The notes below the pieces were generated by a model, which was not told the DNA's origin, made no database searches, and saw nothing but the letters and a program-made list of their open reading frames with translations. Positions 25,020-41,885 of a stretch of 64,000 nt of DNA are shown one piece after another. How positions within the stretch are numbered: the stretch's first letter is position 1; each line of letters begins with the position of its first letter. A program made the translations under genes and the position numbers. This DNA is from Ananas comosus (taxonomy: Eukaryota > Streptophyta > Magnoliopsida > Poales > Bromeliaceae): positions 10,122,832-10,186,831 of the forward strand of contig NC_033621.1 of assembly GCF_001540865.1 (NCBI RefSeq), in the 5' to 3' direction.

Positions 25020-25747
25020 TGTTACACTTGTCAAGTAGTAAAGGAGGATTAGGAGCAGTAGTAGGAGGTTTAGCTAAAATAATGAGAAGAAAGGAGGCTT
25101 AGCTTTTCTCTGCTTCAGGTCTCCGGTTGGGGGAAGCGTCGGCCGTCAGCTTGGGAGCGTGGAGGGCGTCGGTAGGGTGAAGGTCGCCGGTGGAGGAGAA
25201 AAGGGGTGAGAGAAGCGGGGAGCGAAGAGGTCGATCCGAGCAAGCCGACAAGGGACTTAGAGCGTTCGACGAGGCGACTCAAGTTCCAGACGGTTCTGGC
25301 GGATTCGGGCGTATGGCGGATTCGGGCACAAGGATGGGAGCGACTGATCCAATATGTCTTGGGAGCGGGCCGGAGAATAAGCCCATGTGGGAATTTGGGC
25401 AGCAGATAGTAGGTTTAGGGAGTTCAATTAGAATTAGGGTTTGTTTTAGGTGAATAAAAGGGGCAGCGTGTAACAGAAGGTTTTTTTTATGCGAATTAAT
25501 GAAATTTTCTTCTTCCTCATCAACTCCTAATTTCTCTTAATCTTTCTTCTTCTTCTTAATTTCCCCATTCATCTCCTTCCCTCTGTCTTCCCCCCTCTAT
25601 TCTCTCTTCATCTTCTTTATTAGAATAGCTCGATTCTGATCTGATTAATCCGAGTCAGGCAGTTACGGGAACCATCATCCTTGACGCCGTCCTTCGTCTC
25701 AGCGAGATTTCATCATCGACGGGTTGCGCCGAGTCAGGTACGTAACA
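25020..25747 (+). repeat. 3' LTR of gypsy element
   Basis: TGTTACACTTGTCAAG to CAGGTACGTAACA, the same length as the 5' LTR and followed by TSD CCCAC. The frames at 25190-25453 and 25206-25409 mirror those in the 5' LTR. Confidence 0.95.
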
Positions 25748-25859
25748 CCCACATATAGCGACACTTTCATATAGTGTCGCTAATTTAGCCAGCAACACTT
25801 TTTTTTATCTGTACCTATATTTAAAAGTGTCGCTATATAATATTTTTGTTATAGTGACG

Positions 25860-27045
25860 CGACCGCAAACAGTACTTTTACTAAATTAATTTTCAAACCA
25901 AATTAAGCATGCCCGCTAACTTGCCACTCCTTTTTTGCCCTATTTATACATCCCTATGTAGCGTGGACATATCACACACTCACACACACCCTCCCTCAAT
26001 ATTAGCTAAAGAGATTTATAACTAAAGGTGTCTGTGGACCGAGTCGGGTCGGGATAGTTAATATACTATATCCGTACCCTAAAAAAAATTGGTTAGAAAA
26101 AAAAATATATATATATACCCTATCCATTTAACTTCAGGTCGGATCCGGATCTGGATATTTAAGTTACTAATATACCCGTCGGGTCTATTTGGGCGGATCT
26201 AGGTAGTGACTACCCTCCGTATACTATCCCTTTAAGATCGGGTACTGGTCGGATCTAAATCGGGTACGGGTACCCGTATACATATATTTTTTTATAAACT
26301 TTATTAAATAGTATGTGGACAAACTATAAATCTTTCCTTATAAAGAGAATATAAGTTATAATAATTATTAATATTACATACTAACATTAAAAACAATAAA
26401 AAAATAAAGAAGAATTTGAAAATTTACTAAATAGAATATTCATTAGAAAAAACTAAGTTGTCGACTTTGATTGGAAAAGGAATTTGGAAAAAACTTACTT
26501 GTGCAATGCCTATGAGGAGTAATATCGCTAATGATGATAACGATGTAAATATTAGTTCATAAAAAACTCATAGGCGAAAATGAAACAAAAAAAATAATAA
26601 GTAAGAAATAAAGAGTAAAAAAAAAAAAGAAAAAAAAAGGAGTAAAAGAGCGGCTAATGTTTCATTGTTTCACTAAGATGAAAATTTTTAGAAACCCTTC
26701 ATATATAAATTCTATTAAAATTGATCCTTCAACTTTAAAAGTTCAAATCTTTTTTATTTACTATCGGATATTTCATCGGGTCCGGATCCGAGTCCGGATT
26801 TGAAAACTATTCCGGACCCTACCCATTTAAAAGTTGGGTTCGGGTCGGGTCCAAATCGGGTATGGGTATAAAATATCCAGACCTATGCCCGAAACTTTAA
26901 TGGGTAATTTTCTTTACCCGTATACTATCCATTTTTTATCGGGTCTGGTTCGGATCCGGATAGGGTCCGGATAGGGTCCGGATAGGATATGGTATATCGA
27001 ATATTTTGGACAGCTTTACTTATAACAAAGATGTCTCACCCTCGT
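25860..27045 (+). pseudogene. Orphan peroxidase promoter with first 5 codons
   Basis: 25860-26022 matches the promoter and 5' leader of peroxidase copy 2 (30010-30210): 'ttttcaaaccaaa', 'ttgccctatttata' with a TATA-like motif near 25941, a CA-rich run and 'caatattagctaaagag'. After a 1-kb MITE the match resumes at 27019 ('cttataacaaagatgtctc') through ATG 27031 and 'tctcaccctcgt'. It then switches at 27046 to the start of segment U2. The remainder of the gene is absent, so nothing but a transcript from the promoter could be made. Confidence 0.85.
26023..27018. mobile_element. hAT-like MITE in orphan leader
   Basis: Termini TAAAGGTGTCTG and (reverse complement) TAAAGCTGTCC form short TIRs. 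The flanks TTTATAAC (26015-26022) and CTTATAAC (27019-27026) agree in 7 of 8 bases, the 8-bp TSD length of hAT elements. The interior has many 'cgggtc/gacccg' and 'ggatccgga' repeats and no open frame. The intact leader of copy 2 shows the unoccupied site. Confidence 0.85.
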
Positions 27046-27708
27046 GCCACCGGCTTTGATACCACATGTGGATATAACCACAATTCCAAAAACACATGTG
27101 ATAGAAAGAACACACCCATCACACTTAAGGGCTCAAGTATAGCGCTTACGAATTTCAATCTGACTCAATTCATCTGAACATTAGATCTATTATTGGGTCT
27201 TTTACCGTTAGGTTTATTGTGGACCGCAACCTCACTTAACTTATTTAGCTCACCCAATTCAACTTACTAATCTTCTAAGTATGTTGTTATGGTACAAAAA
27301 GCTGAATATATTTTAATCAACAATAAATAATCAACAGTAGGGACCGTGCGTAGTGGGTCCCTGCTAGAATTATTTAGCATGTGCTACAGGCACTTACTGA
27401 CATGCCTAGCTAATTTAATAGCTGGTCCCCGTGTTAATGGTTTGGGCCAAATCATGTGCCTTCTAAACAATTGGAGAAGTCAAAAATGGGTTTTTATTGA
27501 ATTGATTAACCAAAACCTAATCCATCAATTTTTTTTCTTAATTATATATAGAATATTATGTCGAAATGAGTCATGAGTTGTTAGCACAAACTTCTAATTT
27601 AATGCAAGATGACTTAATGGGTATTAAAAATAAGGTTATTTTTGAATAACGGAGATATATCCGAAGGTATATTGGAAATAAAAAATAGGATTAATTACAT
27701 ACAAGTTC

Positions 27709-28067
27709 CTATAAATATAGTAAATTGTAAATATATGTACAAAATTCAATTTTTATATATTGTCCCTACAAAAGTCCTAATTAATATTTTCAAAAATATT
27801 CTTACTGTTAAAATTTGTTAGAAAATTTTATTTAACTATAGGTTAAATACTTAACCCTGCTTAGTTTATGAGATAATTTGACATTTTTACTCCTTTTATA
27901 TTATACTGTTGTGATGGCAAAATTGTAAATATAAATAGTTCTCTAATGGTGACAAATCAGAAGGTATATTTAAAAATATTAGAACTTTTGTAGGAATAAT
28001 ATATAAAAGTTGAATTTTTTTAAAATATATTTATAATTTAATATATTTGGAGGGACCTGCATGTATT
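27709..28067. mobile_element. Foldback MITE
   Basis: The inverted ends 'catacaagttcctataaata' and 'tggagggacctgcatgtat' are reverse-complement related. A relative lies at about 46395-46800 ('ttttatatattgt', 'ttgcaggtacctgtatgcat'). No coding sequence. Confidence 0.5.
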
Positions 28068-28558
28068 CAAGCCTAAAAAATATAGAAGTATATAAAATAT
28101 TTTAAAAATTTTTAGACGTATGTAGGTAGTTATACTTTTTTTTTAACTAAATTTTCAAAGGTCGGAATTAAATACTCCTTTCAAACAGGAGAGTAATCAA
28201 ATCTACATTTTTATTTGATAAAAAAAAAACACAATTGTAGAAAAGTCATTGGTGGAAGAGTCATCCCAAAACATGCGAGTTCACATGGTGTGAATTCTCG
28301 ATTTTTCCACGTGATGTTATGAGGCTTTCAATTTCTTTTTCACTTTTTTTTTTTAAAAAAAAATCCAATCCTTATCTCGAATTATTTACCATCCAAAGCC
28401 GTTGATCGAAGCCGGCCTTTTCATAGTCTTAAAAGGAAAAAACGAAGAGCTTTCAAACTAAAATATAAAATGTTGCTTTTAGCTACCATATTATCATATT
28501 AGGTTTTAATATGTCTCTAGTTAATTTGGAGTTAAAATGGGACACGTACTGATATATT

Positions 28559-29490
28559 TGTGACGTCCCACTTTTCAAGAGTTCATCCATTCTAGCTAGA
28601 ACTATTACTGTAGTCCTAACACGCTTAATTCTTTTATTCATTTCTCGAATCTGACCATCACTCAAAATACTATAATCGGATTAACACTAGTTTTTAACCC
28701 TATTATATATTATATATAAGATTACCTGGGGCCGACCTTTTTAAGTCCTGACGTCTCCGTCAAGCTCAAACTCACAAATATTAGACGATTTGAAACTCAT
28801 ATCGCTAGTCTTAACCGACCTTGTGGGGAAACCGCACTCTGCTCATAACAGTCATTAGCATGAGAGACGTCTAGCTCTTCCTGCTGTTTAATCTGGCTCA
28901 ACCGAGATTCATCTCGCACTTTCGGCTGGTAATTATTTCTGATACCAACTGTAACGCCCCCTTCCTATGGGATCACCCATTATAGAATTGCTCAAGTATT
29001 AGCACGCTTAACTTTCTTAATCTTTTAGATCTATCTACCATTCAAAATGTCATAGGTGGGTTAAAAATTTTAGTCCTATTATATTGTATATATAAAATTG
29101 TGGAAAAACTTCAAAAAAACCCCCTGTGGTTTCATTGTTTCTCACTTTAGTACCCTGTCGTTTAAAGTGTATCAATTTGCCCTCATGTGGTTTCGTTTTT
29201 ATCTTTTCGGTAGCTTTTTCGTTAATATTTCATTAAATTATATACAAAAAACTTTATATACCCATCTAGATTTATCAAGTATTCACTTTAGTACCCTTTA
29301 ATTTTAACTTTATCACTGATTTAAGAAAAAAAATAATAAAATTGATAAGAAAAAGAGAAAAAAGAAACCACAGGGGGGCAAATTGATACATTTTAAACAA
29401 TAGAGGGGCAAAGTGAGAAACTACGAAACCACAGAGGGGTTTTTGAAGTTTTCCTTAAAATTATTTGGGTTCTCACAATTTTTATGTTGT
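28559..29490 (-). mobile_element. TRIM-like element in U2, with nested MITE
   Basis: Left repeat from 28559 (TGTGACGTCCCAC), internal part about 28732-28949, right repeat from 28950 (TGTAACGCCCCC). Minus-strand TTGGTATCAGA (about 28939-28949) resembles a tRNA-Met primer site. The right repeat is interrupted by the foldback element at 29096-29460, absent from the U1 copy. Confidence 0.6.
29096..29460. mobile_element. Foldback MITE, 'accacagggtacta' family, copy 1
   Basis: Inverted ends 'ggaaaaacttcaaaaa' and 'tttttgaagttttcc' flank arms containing 'cccctgtggtttcattg' and its reverse complement. Relatives are at 43207-43665 and 59103-59507. It lies inside the right repeat of a TRIM-like element and is missing from the paralogous site in U1. 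Confidence 0.75.
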
Positions 29491-30003
29491 ACATCTTTGC
29501 TTCCTGGCCAGAGCTTTCGCTCCCCCACACAGTAGGGCGATGAAAGCTCAGATATAGCGATCGACAAAATAGATATGCAGTATCAATTTCGTCCAACTTC
29601 TAATTAATCCAGCTTCTCCCGTTGATAAAAAGATTCATAGTTTTTCTTGGATTAATTCTACAAAACTAAGATCTTCTAGTGAAGATCATGACCTAGCTTT
29701 CTAAAAGTTCTACTAAGTATGGCCTTGTTTGTTAACAAGGTGAGTAAAAATACTAATTAATTTTATATTATAAAGAATTTTTTAAAAAATGTTATCTATA
29801 GGATTATACATCTAATACACTTAGATTCAAAGGTTCATCATACTTCTTTAAGGTTTTAGTAAAAATAAACAAATTATAAGACAAGTGAACAGATCGGCCA
29901 CAAAAAGAAGATCAGGCATAAATTTTACACCTATGTTATAGTTGTACAAGTAGTATTATTTAAAATATCATAAAACGATGTTTTTACCCATCGCATTACA
30001 AAC

Positions 30004-35517
<5,514 letters not shown>

Positions 35518-35531
35518 GAAATTAAAAGATA

Positions 35532-35908
35532 GGGTAAATTGCATGTTTGGTGCTCAACTATGAGGTGGGTGACTTTTTGGTCCTCGATCTTTAATTTGTT
35601 GCAATTTCTGTCACAAACTTTCCGAATTATCACAAGCAAGTCCTGCAACCCAATTTAATTAATTAAATATTCATATATCGCTAAAGTAGAAGTGATATAG
35701 CATTGATGTGATTGACAATACATCAATAATTAAGATGACACATCACTTTTACATCAGCGATACATCAACATTTAATTAACTAAATTAGATCGTAGAATTT
35801 GATTATAATAATTCTAAAGGTAGAAGCCAGAAATTACAACAAATTATAATTTGAGGACTAAATGGTCACCGGCTTCATAGTTTGAGGACAAACATGCAAT
35901 TTATGGTA
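35532..35908. mobile_element. Foldback MITE in 3' flank of peroxidase copy 2
   Basis: Orthologous by duplication to 1222-1589. It begins 'gggtaaattgcatgtttgg', 14 bp after the stop, and its arms 'ctcaactatgag' / 'catagtttgagg' are clearly inverted. Confidence 0.65.
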
Positions 35909-36114
35909 AGAAATATACATGGTTGCTGAACTTAAATCTAAATTTCGAACTCTTTGTGATCACAATAATATGATTTGAGACATATCCTCCTTTTTCTCTC
36001 TCTCTTCTATCTCTTGCTCTCTTTCGTATCTTACTTTTTCCTTATCCACAACTGTACTCTAATAATGCGAAAAAAAAGTCTAAAATAGAACAGTCGCATA
36101 GATAATGTGGTATT

Positions 36115-36834
36115 TGTTGGATTGTTCGTGCTAACCATTAATTCCAAAAGCACTACAACAGAATTAGGTTATAGGGACACATATTTAGGACACTTTTGAG
36201 TAAGTATCTCATTTATGCTAAAACTTAAAAACACATCTACTAATGCCTAAATATAAAGCCCAATCCAACCAAAAATAAAAGATTACTCTACTAAACCCAC
36301 CACACCCAGTCCATTTGGCCCGATTACAAACAGAAAAGAAAAAAAAAAAAGAAAAATTAATTACCATCTTTTCTTCTCTCTTCACTTAATCCACTGAAAT
36401 TCTAGACGAAGAGCCTTTACTGTCGTCCTCCTCCGCCACCGCAGCCAATGAGATAGAGTTTCGGTGGTTGCTAAATGCTTAAATAAGTATTGATAAATTA
36501 GCAGCACTCTTTTAGGTTATAGCGACACTCTTTAACTGTCACTATATACCTAGCGACCCCACATATAGCAACAATTTTTAAAAGTGTCGGTAATTTTAGC
36601 TAGCAGCACTTTTTTGACATGTACCTATATTTAAAAGTGTCGCTATAGACCATTTTTGTTGTAGTGAAGCTCGAACTGTTAGAAATACGCAATCAATTCA
36701 CTTAAAGCGTACAGATACAGCGCCCATGGATCTCGATTGTGACTCGGTCCAACCAGCCTTATGTCATTTCGAACATGACTCCGCCTACATGACCTCCCGC
36801 CGTAGAATAGGATGCTGGCCCATTTAAACCAGCA
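36115..36834 (+). mobile_element. Solo LTR with nested CACTA MITE
   Basis: Starts TGTTGGATTGTTCG and ends TTTAAACCAGCA. The flanks GTATT and ATATT agree in 4 of 5 bases. The corresponding place downstream of peroxidase copy 1 (about 1797-1806) lacks it. Its 'ctaaccattaattccaaaag' resembles sequences at 12862 and 27070, suggesting one LTR family. A CACTA MITE splits it. Confidence 0.65.
36151..36666 (+). mobile_element. CACTA MITE, copy C
   Basis: CACTACAACAGAATTAGG to TTTTTGTTGTAGTG, TSD AAG (36148-36150 and 36667-36669). Same family as copies A, B, D, E and F. Confidence 0.92.
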
Positions 36835-36924
36835 ATATTATCTTCAACCAATCACATTTGAACCCTAGAACTCACTCATGATTCGATCACGGGGTTTTAG
36901 AAAAATATTTTCTTTTGTATTTTT

Positions 36925-37079
36925 CAATAAAGTATGGTCTCACCTTGCTTTCAATAAAGTATGTTTTTCCTCAAGTACGAGTGCCCTCACCTTTCTTTCA
37001 ATAAAGTATGGTCTCACCTTTCTTTCAATAAAGTATGTTTTTCCTCCAGTGCTAGAGTCCTCACTTTTCTTTCAATAAA

Positions 37080-37082
<3 letters not shown>
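36925..37082 (+). repeat. Minisatellite with 'tttcaataaagtatg' unit
   Basis: Five copies of TTTCAATAAAGTATG separated by 'gtctcacctttc' or 'tttttcctccagtg'-type spacers. Absent from the paralogous flank of copy 1, so it expanded after duplication. Confidence 0.8.

Positions 37083-37115
<33 letters not shown>
37083..37115. repeat. (GT)n microsatellite
   Basis: About 16 GT units directly after the minisatellite. Cys/Val frames over it (e.g. 37082-37378) are artefacts. Confidence 0.95.
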
Positions 37116-37118
<3 letters not shown>

Positions 37119-37366
37119 ATATATCGTTTCTCCCATTTCTTCTCACAATAAACAAGATGCATAGGCTTTCATCATGCTCTCTCGATCTCTTTCCATTATG
37201 GTGCCTTATCTTAATCTACTCGTTGTCCCCCGTTGATCGAAGCACTAGTTTGGTCATCATATTGTCGAGCACTAGTTTGGGCATCGTGATCAGTATTCTA
37301 ATCATAGTGGTCCGCGGTGGATTCAATAAAAGTGATGTCGCTCACCAGCTGGGTGACTGCTTCCAT

Positions 37367-38160
37367 GGGTGTGTTTGATTCGCTCATTTTTCACACTCTT
37401 AAATTAGAATTGGAATAAACGAATCTGTTTGTTCGTATTTGGTATATAAGATTTTCATTCTAATTTTTATTTCTCGGTGAATGCGAATCCCTTAATTACT
37501 TCTTTTTCCAATCCGGATCCGGACGGAATGGATTTGTTCGGATTAAATTTAATTTTTTTAAACTTATTTTTTAATTAAAATATAAGTTCAAGTTTAAAAA
37601 TTATGTTTATAAATTTAAATTTAAATTTGAACTTAAATTAAAAATTAAAATTCAATCAAGTATTTCGAATCTAATTTATAAATTTGAATTTGAATTTAAA
37701 TTTAATTTAAAATCTAAAATTTTCTTCCAATTTTATTTAAAATTTAAATTAAAATATATGAATTCAAATTGAAATTTAAATTATAATTTTAAGTTTGAAT
37801 TTGAATAAATCGAAATTAAGTTTTATATTTTGAATTATCCGTTCAATTTCTAATTTTTATTTTTTAAAAAATATATTTAAAATTTTGACATTATTTTAAA
37901 TATTTGAAGTAAATTATTAATATTTAATTTTTAGTTTGAATTTAAACTAATATATTATAAAAATAAAATTGACATATTAATTTGCTTACATTTTTGATAT
38001 CATCTATCTGAACCAAACACCGACAATAGAAATGATTCATTCCGATTCTGATTCAGGTGGCAAACTATATAAAATAAGATAATGAATCATTCCAATTCTA
38101 TTTCCAATTTATTCTCATACCGTTTTCGATACTAATTTCGATCTTGAATCAAACACACCC
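37367..38160. mobile_element. MITE with GGGTGTGTTTGATTC TIRs
   Basis: Left end GGGTGTGTTTGATTC, right end GAATCAAACACACCC: a perfect 15-bp TIR. The interior is AT-rich. The paralogous flank of copy 1 (around 2085-2100) runs through without it. No exact TSD was found, so hAT is only a suggestion. Confidence 0.75.
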
Positions 38161-38870
38161 TTTATGTCCCAAGTTTGTCTTTATAGTTTTTTTTTCCTTT
38201 ATTTCTCATGGGCTTTCACGATTATGCCTTTGATTGTTCTGTTAACTTAGTTGCTTAGATTTGGGAACTAATCTATATATCTTTCTCATCTCTATTTAAA
38301 TTAGGTTTGGGGACTGTCTATTGTATCTTTCCATTTGTTTGGTTTTGGAATTTTATGTATGTTTTCTTTTTATATCTTTATTGTTCAGGACTCTGCTCAA
38401 AATTTTTCTTGAAAATTAATTATTGTCATAATCAAGTCCTACTTCAAGGGAATGCCTACGGTTTTTTTCTTTTAAAAAAATATATATCATTTTAGATATA
38501 TATAACTCATATATATATTTTCCAAAGTGAACTATTTACAAACCCAAAAAAAGGTGAAATAAAAAGTTAGTAAATTTTTCCATTTTTTTTAAAAATTATT
38601 TGTTAAGTTCATTGAGGTTAAAAGCGTTAGGAATGGCTTCCATTTCGCTGTTAATTGTAGATTGTTTAAAACTTTGTAACTGTTTCGTGTCAAAAATTAA
38701 TCAAGAGTACTATTTTTTGTTTTTTTGTTTTGAAAATAAGTTTGCAAACTTACAATAATATATAAAAAAGAGTATATAGAGAAGTCCATCTCTAGTTTCT
38801 TGAATAAAGTAGAACTTGAGCAAAGCAAAAATAATATACACAAACAAGGGCAAATACAACATTAGCTATT
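38161..38870 (+). repeat. Tandem segmental duplication, right-copy end
   Basis: Continues the homology to 2100-2715 ('catgggctttcacg', 'ttgattgttctgttaactt', 'gaatgcctacgg', 'tataaaaaagag', 'agtttcttgaataaagtag'). No conserved reading frame. Confidence 0.75.
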
Positions 38871-38989
38871 TAAAAAACAGGGGTTATTTTTATAAATTTT
38901 AAATTTTTTAATCAAAATACTAAATTAAATGGAAATAATTTATTATTATTATTTTTTAATTTTATATATTTTTAAAAAATTAAAAAATT

Positions 38990-39195
38990 AAAGGGCCGGC
39001 CTGGGGCATGGCCCGGCCCGGCATGGCCCGTGACTTCTGGGCTGCAGGGCTGTGCTGGGCTGGGAGCTGGTTAGCTCTGGCCCAGCACGGCTCGGCCCGA
39101 ATTTGACGACGGGCTGGGCCGGGCCGCCCCATGGCTCATTTCAGCCCGACTAATGAGGGCCATGCCGGTCCGGCACGGCTCATATTACACCCCTA
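38990..39195. repeat. GC-rich 'ggcccggcc' foldback sequence
   Basis: Abrupt GC-rich island with repeated GGCCCGGC, GGGCTGGGCC and CGGCACGG motifs capable of folding back, ending 'attacacccctatccc'. It resembles hAT-type MITEs of monocots, but the ends were not defined. Confidence 0.5.
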
Positions 39196-40805
39196 TCCCT
39201 AATCTTTATTATTTTGTTCATTATGGCCTTTGCCATCTAAGCATTACACAGAGTAACTAACTCAACGCAACTTCTGTGTTTACGACCCAAAACTATGATG
39301 CTAGATAAAGTAAGTCTTGTGTGATAACCAAACTCGGTAATATCGATCAAAATGCTTTTGTTTAGTTATTAGTATCAGAATGTTTATTGCTTATATACTG
39401 GCAATAATTTCTTTTTATGCAATACGAAACTAGTTGAGTACTGTAGATTCTCCCTTTTTAAACTTTGACGGTTAAACTTTGACACTCAATCAATTTTACA
39501 CACAGAGACTCTCTTCGTTGCAAATGGCGCCCTTGTGAATTCTAGCCGAACACATAGTCCAAAATAACTAGCTAGACATGAGTTCTTACTTTAAGCTTAT
39601 AACTGCTTTGGTAACATCTGTTATACCCAGTCCACTAGATCCTAAGCAAGAACCATAAGCCAAGTTATTAATATTAGAGTGCTTGGTCCTTGCATACCCA
39701 GAGGAAGTTTCGTTTCAAGCCAATATGAAAATATTGGAGTGTCACATCTTAATAAGTGTCACGCATCTTGTTACCAAAACCTATGGCTTACCCCAAAAAA
39801 AAAAATTCTATAGATGAGATTTTTATCCATATATGTGAAAAAAACTACAGTTGCATATTGTTTCCTTTAAATTTGATATTAGCACATAAACTAGGCTGAG
39901 ATTGCGACGCCCTAATAGTCCCACATTTTGTGGGAAGGAAATTATGCATGAAAATTTAAGGACCAATTAATGCTCTAATAGTAATAACTAAGCTTAAACA
40001 TTTTAGGTTATGTTGGTTCATAATTGAAATATGGATAGAAAAAATAATTGGGTTGTATTGGAATAGAACATGAAATAGCAAATCATGCAAAAATATTTGT
40101 TTTATTATTGGAATAGATATTAAAATGGATATCTAGAATTAGGGTTTTGCTTAAGAGAGAAGGGAGTGAAAAGGGAAGAGAAGAGCGAAGTGTTTGAGAG
40201 AGACGGCTTTGAGTGATTTACTTTGGAATGGACCAATCCAGAATTGAAAGCCGGATAGAGCTATAAATGGATATGGTCATTCCCATTCCAAAATGGAGTG
40301 CAAATAGAAATTCTTTTTCTGTAAAACAAGTAACAATTATCAGAATCAATAAAAATCTCATTTTGATCCAAAGTCTAAAATACATAAACCAAACAAGTCT
40401 TTAGTTTCAGAGTCGGTATCGATATGCTAGTCGATAGTGTGAGATAAGATGACCTAATAGTCCCACATTGGATGAAAGAGAACTATGCATGGAAACTTAA
40501 GGACCAAGGCTTAGTACTAAAACTGGCCTTAAGCATTTTGGGCTAATGGTTTAGGCCGAATGAGTTATTAGTTTAGTGGATTTTAGTCGTTATAGAGATG
40601 TTGCTAGGCCTTGGTGCTATAGATTCATTTTTGACGATAGGGCTTTCGATTCAATAACCGACACGGCTAAAAATGGTTGAGGTACTTTGTAAATCGTATA
40701 AACAAATTTTGGAATAATTTGATGCCATTCATGTAGTGATCAAGCAACCTCAAAATTGAAAGTTTTTCATTTTTGTTTTATTATATTTTTAAGAATTTTT
40801 AAATT
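39196..40805. other. Intergenic DNA, possible small MITE
   Basis: No gene. Between about 40010 and 40400, 'tgttggttcataa' at the left and 'cataaaccaaacaag' at the right are inverted, hinting at a MITE. 'ctaatagtcccacatt' occurs twice (39912, 40453). Confidence 0.4.
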
Positions 40806-40998
40806 GGCCAATTTGCATAAAAAATCCACTACTTTTGTGATTTTTAAAAAGTGGGTCATTATTCTGATTTTGTAAATTCGGGCAAGATTTTCAGAAAATT
40901 AATCAAAATACCTTTATTCTCTTTTCTCTCTCTCTCTTTTTTTTCCTTTGTTCTTTTTTTTTTTTTTCTTTCAGACCCTCCTCTACCACCTCCGCGGC

Positions 40999-41288
40999 CC
41001 TCAACGATGGACGAGGGCAGCGCTGTCTCCTCTTCCTCCACCTCTGCCTACGCCGGTATCAACACCGAAGTCGGCGCCAGAGGAGAAGAACTCGGAGTCG
41101 CCTCTGCCTCTGCCTCCGTTGGCATCGGCATCAACACAGCGCTAGAGGCGAAGAACTCAGAGTGGGCGTGGATGAGGGCGAAGCAAATGGAAGCGATGAG
41201 CTCGTGGCCGATGAGGTGCTCACTGCCCGTGAGAATGAGGACGAAGACGTGTCCATCTCCAAGGAGCGAAAAAAGATATAGAGGGTAG
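40999..41288 (+). pseudogene. Gene-like GC-rich sequence inside left TIR
   Basis: A frame within 40851-41288 gives Ser/Ala-rich sequence from about 41007 that is mirrored, with changes, in the right arm (minus-strand frame 42451-42747, ending in a similar Arg/Lys-rich tail). Homology between the arms shows this is part of the TIR, not an independent gene. Source gene not recognised. Confidence 0.45.
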
Positions 41289-41885
41289 AAAAAAAAAGTA
41301 AAAAAATAAGAAAAAATTTCTCCTTAAAAGACCATTATATATCATCGTATTACAGGAAAGGCCAAGAATCAGAGAAGAATGAAGAAGAAGATGATGGTTG
41401 CACTATTAATATAAAGTTACACTGTTTCACAAAAAAATACACTATTTAAGATGAATGTTGTACTCTTTGAAATGAAAATTGTATTCTTTAAAATAAATTT
41501 GCATTCTTTCGACAAAAGCTATATTATTTTAGAGAAAATTGCACCCTACTTTCTATGGCAACCACTCTCGCCAGTGCAAAAATGGGTTGTAGCTCGGCTT
41601 CTTCCTCTTTTCATAATCATTTTTGAACTACGAAACGCTTGGTTTCCATTTTGGTTGTAGGTGTAACCAACCTGCTATTAAAGATATAGTAGAAATAGAA
41701 AAGGACTTTCATTTCCAGTCTACCATTATTTAATATTTTATTTATGCAGTGATTTCAAATCCAGAAGCATCAAGTAAAATCATTCTATTCGGATTCAGCC
41801 TCCCCTACGCGAGGCTCGCCTTATTCCCACGCGGCAGCGGAGATCTGCTACCGCCACCGCCACTGCCACCACCGGCGTCGGAGCC

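Larger units (their letters stand above)
16829..25747 (+). mobile_element. Ty3/gypsy chromovirus LTR retrotransposon
   Basis: Complete in outline: 728-bp LTRs at both ends, tRNA-Met PBS, gag, protease, RT, RNase H, integrase and chromodomain, polypurine tract, and the 5-bp TSD CCCAC (16824-16828 and 25748-25752). The domain order with integrase after RNase H defines Ty3/gypsy, and the C-terminal chromodomain marks a chromovirus. It is inactive: stop codons and frameshifts occur in gag and pol, and a solo LTR interrupts the protease. About 23 differences between the LTRs by eye (roughly 97% identity), mostly transitions, indicate a fairly recent insertion. Confidence 0.95.
16443..25856 (+). 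mobile_element. CACTA MITE, copy B, split by gypsy element
   Basis: The left part 16443-16828 begins TACTACAATAGAATTAG (first base mutated from C). The right part 25753-25856 ends TTTTTGTTATAGTG. ACG flanks both sides (16440-16442, 25857-25859), a 3-bp TSD. The equivalent uninterrupted site in U2/P2 (about 29996-30012) lacks the element, confirming insertion after the segment duplicated. Its middle (about 16690-16810) differs from the other family members. Confidence 0.88.
27046..30003 (+). repeat. Duplicated peroxidase upstream segment U2
   Basis: Partner of U1 (see 12830-16442), lying directly upstream of the peroxidase copy 2 promoter. It starts exactly where the orphan CDS breaks, which identifies the duplication/deletion junction. 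Frames within it (27346-27576, 28483-28665) are not preserved in U1. Confidence 0.85.

Noticed and set aside
36900..37115. CRISPR-like spaced repeats
   Set aside because: Eukaryotic minisatellite with variable, related spacers and no cas genes.
37082..37378. Cys/Val repeat frame
   Set aside because: Produced by the GT microsatellite.
40851..41288. 145-codon frame as an independent gene
   Set aside because: It is the long TIR of a Mutator-like element, mirrored in the right arm. Listed only as captured gene-like sequence.
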